NCBI GenBank assembly: GCA_013399115.1
Contig: VXAA01006090.1
Span: forward strand, 1 to 64,000
DNA from: Anseranas semipalmata
Taxonomy: Eukaryota; Chordata; Aves; Anseriformes; Anseranatidae
DNA: 64,000 bases
Reading direction: 5' to 3'
The first letter of the stretch is position 1. Every line of letters starts with the position of its first letter. Of this stretch, positions 15,001 through 27,000 are shown in pieces. Both the position numbers and the translations under genes were made by a program. The notes beneath the pieces were generated by a model. It was not told the DNA's origin, did no database searches, and saw nothing but the letters and a program-made list of their open reading frames with translations.

Positions 15001-18000
15001 TTAGCCTATATCTGCTTTATACAGAGACTTACCAGGAACAGCTAGATGGGAGTGTAATATTTAGTTGAGTGGCGAGTAGCTTTTGTTGTCATTATTTGTC
15101 TGTTGATGGTTTTTACTGCTTATATAGCACCTGCCTCAAAGTTGGTTAATGCTGTGTAGAAGCAGGCTATTTCAGGTATTAGGCAGGTGGTAACAGATTT
15201 TTTTGTGTTATGTGTGCTGGCCAGGCAAATACATCATGTGAGTTCAAATCAAGTTCCTCGATGTTTTTAAGATAATCCCAATTTACAGGTAAGAATGTGT
15301 ACTTTAAAATGTCACTTCTGGTCTCTCGGTGGATATGCTCTTACCGTCTAAGAACAGGGCTTCTCTACATTTGGTTACTCTGATTTTAACTTTTTTCATT
15401 TGGTGTAGTTTTATTTCAATGGGAAATGATAATGGGAGATATTTATCAGGAAAAAATTGGTGAAAGATGCACCAAATCATTAAACCCCTGTATCTTCCCC
15501 CCAAAAGTGGATTAGTTTTCTGTAACACTGCTTGCTCTGTCAATGAAGGCATCTGTCATCATCTCCAGCCACATTAGGCAGGAATTCAGTTTGTATTCTG
15601 GCAGTAACCTGTGTAATTCTCTGTTCTTATAGTCCTTGGTTTATTTCACCATAGTGCATTCTAAACTGGGATTATATCAGGTTTAATTACTTTGGTTAAA
15701 TAGAGAATATAAATTATAGCACATGAGAAGTGAGAAACCATAGTGGAGGCACTGTAAGTGTTCTTTAAGCCCTGTTAGATGAGATATCCAAACTAAAATG
15801 TAAAAGAGTAGTTTTACTGTTGTTCAGAACAGTACTTAGTGGTTTAGATCCAAATGCTTAAGCATAAAATGGCTGTTAAAAATATTTAATCTGAAGAAGT
15901 GGGTGTCTTTTTGTAATAGAGCATTACCTTAATGTGGTTTATGTGCTTAATAAGTCACAATGTTAGAAAATGTGCCAATTTGTTAAGAAACTATCACATA
16001 ATCTATTGAATTATTTCTGTTGAGAGGATAGCTTGATCTTAATACACCCAAAAATGTAACATTTAAATTACATGACAAGTTTTGATTATAATTTAAATCT
16101 GTCAGGCTTTGTTTATAACTTGAGTGTGACAAGTTGAATGAATCAGGTTGACTGTTGGTGCCTTTTTTTTTTTTTTAGACATTATTTGATAATCAAATCA
16201 GTGCTTCAAAAAAGGAAGAATCAGAAAGCATTAATAAAAATGACACTTCAAAGAAGATGTCTGTTGAGAGAGTTTATCAGAAAAAGACTCAGCTTGAGCA
16301 CATCCTCCTCCGTCCAGACACCTACATCGGATCGGTTGAACCGTTAACTCAGGTAAGTTTCATTAAGTTTACTGTCTTAATAGTTTTTGTTGTTTTAATG
16401 AGGAAATTACTATCCTGGTAAATAAATAGGCAAATCTGTAGTCTAAGTTGTCATGCTAAAAACTGTAGGTGTGTTTATGCCTGCATGTGTAGGAATCATA
16501 GAATCATGGAATGGTGTGGGTTGGAAGGGAACTTGATAGATCATCTAGTCCAACCCCCTGCCGTGGGCAGGGACACCTCCCACTAGACCAGGTTGCCTAA
16601 AGGCCCATCCAGCCTGGCCTTGAACACCTCAAGGGATGGGGCATCCACAGCTTCTCTGGGCAACCTGGTCCAGTGCCTCACCACTCTCACAGCGAAGAAT
16701 TTCTTCCTTATATACAATCTAAATCTACTCTATCTCAGTTTAAAACCACTACCCTTTGCCCTATCACTATTTGCCCTTGTAAAAGCTCTCTCTCTCTTTC
16801 TTATAAGCTCCCTTTAAGTATTGAAAGGCTGCAATGAGGTCTCCCCAGATCCTTCTCTTGGAGGCTAAACAACCCCAGCTCTCTCAGCCTTTCTTTGTAG
16901 GAGAAGTGTTCCAGCCCCTCTGACTATTTTTGTGGCCCTGGAAGGGGTCAAGAGATGACTTCTTAAAGCAATGCTTGGTTCACTTGAAAAAATATTTGCT
17001 AAAAAAATGTTTAAGTTCAGCCAAAACATAATTACATACCTACGTATATACGTGCGTGTGTGTGTTTACAAACACACATATGCACACAAATATGTATGCA
17101 AGTTTGTAAGTAGCATTTGCTGTAGCTCCAAAATGCTTTGTTCTGTTTGTTTAGATAAAGAACAGAGAATTTAAGCCCCCTGCTGGCTCTTTTTTCAGCT
17201 GTTTTTGTGAAGTTGCAAATTATTTTGAGCTTCGCTGTCTATACCGTTAGAGTTTACTTTGAAGCAGAAAAGAATGGATTTTCGTTATAGAAGTCTTTGT
17301 GGGTTCAGCTGTAATCTTTTCCAAACTTTTGCTTCTGCTTTTGTCCTCATATGATAGCAACAGTCAGACTGGAAGAGTAAAGTTTCTGAACTAAGTAGAT
17401 CTGAGCAGATCCAAAAACAGTAGTAGCAGATTTTCCACCTTTCTGTGGGTGACGGTAGTCTAGATTGGCCACATAACAACTGTCTCCTAAGCAAACAGTT
17501 GCATTTTGTAAGGAGAAATTTCGGCATGTGGAAACTTCTCCTGACTGGGTATTTTAGAAACCAGGTTCCCACTACCTTGCATGCTCCTCCAGAGCTGTGT
17601 GCAGGTTGCTCCAGAATTCAGGACTTTCCTTGGAGGAGAAGATCATACACATTTTAAACTCCCTGCACTGTTGTATCAGTGGATTCTTTTTGTATAATTG
17701 TAGGCATTATATTCATATATACTTAGTTGCTTTCTAATTCATGGCTGGAGTATTCTTTGAAGGATGAAGGAGGACAGTTAAAAAGAGCAAAGATCAGAAG
17801 TTTTGCTCTCTGAATTACCAGTATAAAGGAACCTGTTACTTCAGTAGGTTGTCAGCTTAGAGGAACAGCTTTTTTTCAACTGGGAAATACTGTCCATAAT
17901 TCTGATCCATGATTAATTTTTGAGAATTTCTCTGCAAGAGATTAAACTATGTAATTGTAGAGAATCTCAAATCATTTAGTTCTCCAGAGACTTCTGCAAA

Positions 18001-21000
18001 ATTACAGGCTCCTCACTCTTGCTATATCCAGTTTTACAACAGAAATAAGCTTTTCAAAAAAAGGTTTTCCCTTTGGGTCCTGCAAGGTGCAGCATGATAC
18101 TGTAGGAGGTTCCAATACAAATATAAAGGCGGGTAGAACTTCCAGCTTTTGTGATCGTTTTGGTTTTGACAGCTCCCACTCACTTGTGATGACATTAAAA
18201 AAAGGAAAAAGAAAAAAGTGAACAAATAGGTTTCACTGAAAATAGTTGTTGGTGCTTAAAATATAATGTAGGTTTGTCTCCTTGCAGAATCCATAGGGGA
18301 GATATGGGCATGAAATGACTGGACATAGAACAAAGCTAAACAGGGATTCCATCAGACTTAGCAAAAAACAGTGTAATGAAGAACACAGGTTCTTTTAAAT
18401 ATCCCAAGTTTATTTTTATTATGGTAGCCTCTCTGAAATGAAGACCCTGTTGTACCAGGTATTGTACAAATACGCCCTCAGAAATGCTGGTTATATCAGC
18501 TCTCTGAAGTAGGCAAGGCAAACTAAAGGGCACAGAGCTAAAAATGTAGGGGCAAAACAAGTTACTGGAGTTCACGCACAAGGTCAGAGGTGGAACTAGC
18601 TCTCAAGTCTTGTTCCACCCACATCCACAGGTATATGCTGTTTCTCTTTTCTTCATGAAAGTTGAATTACTTCCAACATAGGGAATATCTTACAGAATAA
18701 TTTTATAGCCATCAGAATCATCCTTTATGTTTCTTTCTTCACCCACTCTCAACCATCAGAACTGAGTAAAAATATCTTAGAACTTTGGACAGAACTCCGT
18801 CATTAAACCTGTAGGATTCTGGTCCTACAGTCTCTTGATACAAAAAGCTTTCTCTGTAGTCTAGTCCGTTTGCATCTAGAAAAAAAAAATCTTCAGAATG
18901 TATGAAAAAATACAGAATCTCCATCAGACCATTTTTTGTTCTTTGGGTAATACCACTACATGTGGTATTACCAGTTTACAGTCAGATATTTCATGAATAT
19001 CATCCTGACTTTGCAAACTATGATTCTGATTTCACCTTGTTCAAGAAATAGGGGAGGGGTTGCAGCATCTATTAGAAAAGTCTGCGTAAGTATCCTTCAG
19101 TCCATCCAGCACCAAGGCTCACAAGAAGAAATTACAAGCACTGTTTGTACAATTGTAGTAAGTCTGGATCTAGGAGATACTGCATAAATAGTTCACGCTG
19201 GAGCTAGGAGACATCACCTAAATACAAATTAAAGAGGCTATCTTTTATTAGAATCATGCAGAAAATCTGTTTGCTTGGAAGGCAAGTAAAAACTTTTGGT
19301 ATTGCACTGCTGTCAGTACACATAGCTGTGAATGTTTCTGTGATCAAATGCATGAGTTATTGGATCAAATAGGTTAATAGTTGGTGTCACAATGGTATTG
19401 TATCAAAAGAAGCAGTTCAGGTGTTCTTCTACTATTAGCTGGACTTTCCCATGAACTTTCCAAGTATGTTAGTCTTTGTATATATGTGAACAGTTTGAAT
19501 TCTTATTCTCTGAAGTTTTCTGTGTTATTCCAACACAGAATCTATACACAAGACTTGTACACCAACCATTCTTTTCAAATCACTGTTTCAGAGGCTGAGT
19601 TAGACATCATCTTGCAAATGTTTGGTAGTTCAGTGGGAATGATGGCAACCAATACAAATATCTCTAGATAAGCAGATTTTAACATTACAACAGCCATGAG
19701 CTGTTTGACTCTAAAGTTATATAAGCTAGCTGAAGTTGGGTGTTCAGTTGAAATAGTCACAGATAGTCCTATATTAGAACACAGTTGGTAGTATTTCAAC
19801 TGTCGTATGAACCACCTGGGATTCACACATATTTCCCATTAAAAAAAAAAAGCTTATTTTACTGATTTCATGGCTGAAAAGACTCTCTTCAATGAAAGCT
19901 CTCTCTCATGAAGAATTCAGCATAGGTTGGTGTTCTTTTGATATAGGGAAACCTGAAATGAATACGAAAGGTATGAGAATATCAACTAAGATCAACTCTT
20001 CTAATCTGCATGTTCATATATTTTTTTTAAACGTAATGTTTAATGAAGTTAGTCACGGCTTTAGCCATATGGCAGTTTCTTGAATATATGGACTCTTGCT
20101 CCTAGTGCTTATGCTTCTCCAATAAGATGCTTGGAGATAGAATGAAGAGTTAACCAGTTGACTTGAAATAAATAGCTTATAGTCTTTTAGTAAAAATGAA
20201 AGTGACTTAGAAAAAGAAACACCTCAGCTTTTATTCAAATTAATTTGCTGATTATCATAATCAGATAATCCTACCCTATTACTGTAGTGTGTTTTAATAT
20301 GGGTTTGCATGAGATTTAGCACTAAGACCAATCCCAATAGTAGCAATGCTGTGGTTCACTGAGCTACTACAGAGACGCACAATCTTTGGGAAAAAGGGGC
20401 AATTTTATAGCTACGCTGTGCTTAGACACTTTGCTGAGATCTGAGTCCCTTTGTGCTAAGTGATACAGAAATAGAGATCAGGAAGTATTGTCTCTTTTGA
20501 AGATCTGAAGAGCTAAAGCATGAATGGAGAGCAAGGACAGATAGAAAAAGAATGAAATGTACAAGCAGTTATGCTCAAGAAAAGTCAGATTTACTAGGGC
20601 TTTTTTTTTCTTCTTTTTTAATGTGAGGGTAAAATTTTGAATAGAGAGCAAGGTCAAATAGAAAAAGAATGAAATGTGGAAGCAGTTATGCTCAAGAAAA
20701 GGCAGGTTTATTAGAGCTTTTTTTTTTCTTTTTTAATGTGAGGGTAGGATTGTTAAATAGGATATCAGGAGCGTCCAAGATAGCAAAAGGAAAATGGAAA
20801 GGAAGGTTGCAGAAGCACTAAAGCTGGCAGAGTGTCTGTATTTAGTGAGATGCCCACACTTTTGTGTCTCAGACTGATTGCCCGTGTAACTTCTTGTTGA
20901 GCTGATTGCCAACCTGAGAGAAGACTAATGCAGCAGAAAGGAGATTTTTTTTTGGTGGTGGTTTTATGAGCTGAATTGACTCATTAGTCAAGGGATTAGA

Positions 21001-24000
21001 TGAGCAGCAGTACCACTCCACTGTGCAAAGGAAAGCTTAGGACCAAGTAGCAATAAGTGGATAGTGAGGAATAGTGGAAAGGAAAGAGACTACCATTACA
21101 AGAAGCACAGGTTCTCACTGGACTTCACCCTACAAACAAGATAGTGAAGGATGTAAGAAAGGCTGTTGGTAGAGTTTTGATGGCAAGTTTCATAATCGAT
21201 TGCTTCTAATAATTCTAAATTGAAGGGTCTGGACATGGAAACAATATATATTTAGGTCACCAGAGGAGCTCTGAATACTTAGTGGCTAGTACAGGGTGAT
21301 GAATACTTGGTTGGATAGAATGGACAGAATAATTTCCTGTATTTGTGAGATGTGCTCCCTCCCAATGTCCATGGTTGAAAGAAGTGAACTGTGAGAAACC
21401 ATCCTTGACTGTTTAATTGTGTGTTGTATGATATATTAAAAAAAAAAATTAAAATTGTCATCAAATACTTCTATGAGGTACTACAGAAATTACCTTCCTT
21501 GGATGTCTCCTTTGGGAGAACTTTAACATTTATTTCTTAAAAGCAATTACCAAATGCGAGAACTGGAGAGAATACATTGGAGAGTTCGTCTTATTTGCTA
21601 CAACTCCTCCTAGTTTCTGATTCTGACAGTCCCTCTTACTGTAGTCTGAATAATAAACTGTTGGACAAATACGGCTATCAGGATGTCTGTCTTTGCTTAT
21701 TCTGCAGTTAATTGTTTGTATTTGCATTGCTACATATTGATTGCAGTTAGCGTCCATGTGGGATATAGGTGAATTAAATCAGTATTAAATATATTTCAAT
21801 ATTGTACGAGCATCTGGAATAATGCATCTAGTAGGTAAATCTCAATCTTTACATTACTATTTGGGTTACACTTATCAGCTCCATGGAAAAGGAAGAATCA
21901 CAATACTGGTATGGTACATGAAAATTATGGTAAGAATTAAAGATCAAGATGTTGCTTTGCTACGATCTTTAGTTCTGTGAACTCAAAATCAAATGGCAGA
22001 ATTACACTAACAACTTCATGTGAAAGATGTGGCTGAGGACTAGATTCAAAGGAAAAGAACAGGAAATAAATCTGATTAAGAAATTAAGAATAAAGCTAAA
22101 TACTGTGTCTAGATACTGCTATTATTCTGTTCAGTACTGGAGACTACTGTTGGGATAAATTGTTATAATTAAGGTCAGAAATTTATGGCTGTTGGAGAGA
22201 TCCCCGTGGAACACATGGGTTTGTTACCAATGCCAATTTTATCATTAAGTTGTAGTATTTCTTAGGTGAATGAATCCTAAAGTCCACACAGTTTTTGCAC
22301 ATATACATGGTTAACAGGTTTTCAGTGTTTGTATTTAGCATGTGTATTTGTTGAAATGTTCTACAGGATTTATTCTTTTTCTGCTTTGTTAATGTTTATA
22401 TTTAAGTTAATGGGTTTTAAAGTAGAACTTTGATTTTATACAAGATTCTGAAAAAACACACTAGGTTTCTAGTTGTTGATAATCCTTTGAAGAGCTGCAA
22501 ATCCTGGATATGCATCAATAGAAGCATTTACTGGGCTTTTTTTCCTCTTTTCAGAAAAGCTGTCTCAGTACTTTTGTATCAGCTAAAAATTATGGCACAG
22601 TGATGAAGTTAAAAGTCTTGATTTTACTTGTTGAAATGTTGACTATAAAGTATGAATGTTTTGGTTTTGAGACCAGGACAATAAATATTTTTATTTTACT
22701 TTTTTTTTTTTTTACATGTAGTTAATGTGGGTTTATGATGAAGATGTAGGAATGAATTGCAGAGAAGTTACCTTTGTCCCAGGCTTATACAAGATCTTTG
22801 ATGAAATCCTTGGTACGTATAACACTGTTTTAGCATTGTGGTGTACACATTATTCTGAGAACTCTAAAAGCACATTAATTTATACGCAGGTTTAAATCAC
22901 AGACTTAGAGTTCCACTGAAATACATTGTTTGAAAGTTTTAGTGCATGCCAGCACTGTAGAACAGTTAAGAACAGAGAAGAGTGTTTTCACTTGAACCTG
23001 CAAGAAAGTATTATTATTTGTTACTAAATGTCCAAAATAGATCGTATTTTGTGATCTATATTGTTACAAGATTTTTTAATCCGCAAGGTTGATCAGGCCA
23101 ACATTTTTAAGTAACGTGAAAGAAGACTATTTTTCCAAACGAAGACAACTGAAAGTTATCTAAGTTAACTTAAATGATCATCTCATGAATCATTAAAACT
23201 GCATCCTTCTGTACAGAATGATAGTGGTGGTGATGGTGATTCTTACATGGATCATTTCTAGCCTTCAGTTTTAAAATGGATACGAATCATACTGCCATTT
23301 AAAAACATGGTGACTGAAGCACAAAAACGACTTTTAGAAAATTCTGTCCCAGGTCCCTGAGTCACTATGACTTACTAGCTTATGATATTCTCTTGGTGAC
23401 AGGCACACACTGAAGACTAACCAGCGGTAGAGATGTGCAACATCTGAGCAGTGTGCTGTCTGCTAAACTGATATTTTGGGTTAATTGACATTATTCCTTG
23501 GGCTAATCAGTTTTTATGAAAGTATGTTGTAACGACTGGCGGGATAACAGCATGAATAAATTACAGTCTATTGAAGTCAATGGAAATTTTGTCATGACCT
23601 TCAGGGGGTTCAGAACTTCTCTACACCTCTGAAACTCTGGTTTATAGTATTGCTGTCTTGAGGCAGTAAAAATTATATCTTGGCCAGTTGGAACAGAAGG
23701 ATTTTGTTTGGTTGTTTTTTCACTCATTCCCTAATTTGAGAAAAATGAGACCGAAAACTTTCATCAGTTCTTTTTCGAGTGCTGCCTCATAGATGGAATT
23801 TATGGGGTTTTCACAGAAGGGAGACACTTTCATCTGGTCCCATTCAAAAGGAAAATAATTATCATGTCATTATTGTAGTACTGTATGGCTTATTGCTTCT
23901 TTATGTAGCACTGATAAGTGCACTACAGAGTGCGATTTGAGAGCTAGGGTTCAGTGTATTAAAATGATGAAAATTGGACATTATAGCTGTGCATACTTTT

Positions 24001-27000
24001 TAATGAAACTGCACTTAATGATTTTAGAAAAAGCACCTTGAAATATCTGATATTATATAAAGATCCTTATAAGCTATTAAGACACTTTATTTTTACTGAA
24101 TTTCTTTTCATGTCCTTTGCTGTTTTGGGTTTTATTTTGATATATTTTGTGGGTGATGAGACAAATATTGAATATGATTGTAATGTGTTTTTATGGTTAA
24201 TGGCCATAGTCACATTTCTGATTTGTATTGTTTGTAGTTAATATACGTTGGAGTACAATTTAATTAAATTCCAATAAAATGTTAACTTCCAATTATCTTT
24301 CTTTTAATCCTAAATTGTGTAAAATGACAGTAGTTAGAAGTCTCACAGGCTCTTTAGAGAAAACTTTTGCTGATATCAAAACACTTCTTAATGGATGTGA
24401 CTTTTTCAGGATTGGGTTTTAGTGTCAAAATGATGTGTAAACTGATCTGGTGATGCATACAATTTCCTAGGATTTTTAACATATACCCAAAGAAATGCAA
24501 CAACAGAAGAATGAGGTGTTCAGTATATTAAGAACAGTAACGAGAACAGGCTCACAAAATATACTTCTATATTTCTGAGATAGTCTAATTGCTAGAATTA
24601 GAATTAGTAATTAAAAGAAGGTTGAAAAATATCTTCTTGTAGATACATGTTCTTATTTACTGACTCCAGTAATAAGATACAGAGTATACAAAATGTTACC
24701 TGATTAAAAAGTACCTAGATCATTGTAACTTGTATTGGAATGTACATATAATCAATTTTACAGATCAAGTAATTAATTCTTGCTCCTAGAAAGTGTTAAT
24801 TTATTCCTTTGTTTCATAGTAAATGCCGCTGACAATAAGCAGAGGGACAAGAATATGACTTGTATTAAAATATCCATTGATCCGTAAGTAAAAGCATGCT
24901 TTAGTTTATTTTCCCTGCCAGGGCTATTGTAGTTTAGATTTGTACAAATGATTTTACTAAATGAAATTGGATTTTGTTTTTACAACAAAAATAATCTTTT
25001 TGGAATTATTTCCATTAGCTTAATATTTTAAGATGAAAAAGTGAATTTAACAGTAATTACTACCGTTCTGAATTTATAATAATTTGCATTCCTAAACTGC
25101 TCTTTAATGTTTGAACGAAAAATAGAATCTGAAGATTATAAAATCCATGATTATATGAACGCTTGCTAGTACATAACTATAACCAGCAAGGTTACAAGTA
25201 AATCATAAATACCAACCTTAAGTTTCTGTAACATAATTTTGTACCTCCTGAACTTCTGTGTTAATTCCTTTAGCCTGAGGATAAGGTTATGTTTAAATTA
25301 GTCACCTATATCCCACTGAAACTGCAGATTGCAGTTGTCATTTTCAATATGTCGTTACCAGTGTTTTTCTAAATTGAATACTTGAAGATGAAGAGATACT
25401 TCCTAATAAGAAGTACCATGGTTAAATAGATGTTGATTGGGTTCCTTTAGCAGTACCTTTTCAGTGACATTTAAGTTAATAATAAATATGTTAAAGACCC
25501 AATTTTCACATCTAATCTGTGGGATAAATATGCCGAGAAGTCATTTTTTTCTGCAAGTTTTCAGTGCAGTATCAGTTTCTGTAGACAAATTGTTTTTATC
25601 ATGGAGTGAGAGGGAAATGGTAGTGGTATATCTGTCTGACCTGTCATGATTTTGAACTCTAATACTTCAGAATGAAAATTCTGCATGAGTGCTACAAGTA
25701 TTAGTGATGCCAGATGTTGAGGGATTTTGGCATTGATGCATAAAAGAAATTACAATGTTTATCATCAATGGAAAATAACAGTTTTAAACAGATGATAACT
25801 TGGCTTTGTCTGGATGGACTTCAACTGAAACTTGTAAAGCTACATCTCTAACTTAGGTATAATTCTGTCGCACAACTTCAGGATTCTGTTGCAGATCATG
25901 TTGAAGTGAAAGCTTTTCACACAGATTTTTGGGGGATCATTTTTATGATATGAAATATCATAAAATGGTATTTTTTTACATGCCCCCATGTATGGGCAGT
26001 TATGCTCCTCAGACACATACTAAGCACAAATAAGTATTTCTTGAAATTTATAGAGCTGTTAATAAACATAGAATATGGTCTTTTATTGTAATTTATGCAG
26101 TTATTTAAGCAAGTAAAATGTATTCAGGAGTATTTTTTCAGGCTTACATTAATTGGCTTAATGTCTTTCTTCACTGTTTTGTAGGGAATCAAACATTATC
26201 AGCATATGGAATAACGGGAAGGGTATACCAGTTGTGGAACACAAAGTAGAAAAAGTATATGTACCTGCTTTAATCTTTGGGCAGCTGCTAACATCTAGCA
26301 ACTACGACGATGATGAGAAAAAAGTTACAGGCAAGACTAACTTGCTTTGTTTTATTCAGTGAAGCCAGTTTGTTTATCAGTGTGCTTTCTCTTTTTACAT
26401 TTTTACTCTTTTTCATAATAGATGATCACTTAGTCACCATTACCAGAGTTCTGTGTTAGAGTAAAATGACTTTAAGAAAAAATCTTACTTTTTATTTTTT
26501 TAATAACAATATTTACATAAAATTTTACATTTGCATCTTTAATGCCAGTATTTTTTATTCAGTAAAAAGATCCATGTTACTTATACCACATGCAAGCCTT
26601 AAAAGATTTATGCTGTTGAAATGAAGGAAAGAAGAATTTCAATAAATTAGACCAATTTATTATCCTAAATGTGAAGTAACCCTAATTTAGATCATGAATG
26701 AAAGTTAGTTCTGTTTTATCCTACTGCATATTTAGCCCATATTATGACGACTTTAAAAATTTCTTTTCAGAAAACATATTTATTTATTAATTTGTTTTGC
26801 TTTAAGATTAATATAATATATTAGAAATTCCTGTGACTTTCCAGGGAAATAGAGTATGACTTCAGTCCATTAGTAGGGTTTACCTTTGAGTTGTTGCCAA
26901 GAAGGGGTGACCTAACTTCTTTACCTCTGAACTTCTGTTCCTGCCACTTCTTTTCTGTCAGAGCTAGCAAGTGTGTGGTTGCAGAGTGAGTTGGCTCTGA

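Larger units (their letters stand above)
2..16178 (+). other. TOP2B: TOP2B intron 1 (about 16.2 kb)
   Basis: First intron, from donor GTAAGT to a T-rich tract plus TAG. The first 350 bases are GC-rich; the rest is AT-rich with scattered homopolymers (poly-T near 8128-8147, 10790-10811 and 12857-12872; poly-A near 11241-11256 and 13886-13903), a short GA run at 6949-6960 and a GGT run near 14217. I recognise no exon, RNA gene or intact mobile element. Several 60-118 codon open frames occur on both strands and look like chance, apart from the one listed separately at 5931-6233. Confidence 0.85.
16353..22721 (+). other. TOP2B: TOP2B intron 2 (6.4 kb)
   Basis: It contains an antisense CR1 fragment (16494-16940), a purine/pyrimidine-alternating stretch at about 17042-17098, small hairpins near 18809 and 18946, and a 117-base tandem duplication at 20521-20753. 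The acceptor tract is poly-T followed by ACATGTAG. No extra exon is recognised. Confidence 0.85.

Noticed and set aside
16593..16817. 74-codon plus-strand open frame
   Set aside because: It lies within the antisense CR1 fragment and is a by-product of the repeat's 3' region.
24038..24241. 67-codon hydrophobic open frame resembling a small membrane protein
   Set aside because: T-rich DNA gives Phe/Leu/Ile-rich frames by chance; no initiation context, homologue or conservation evidence.
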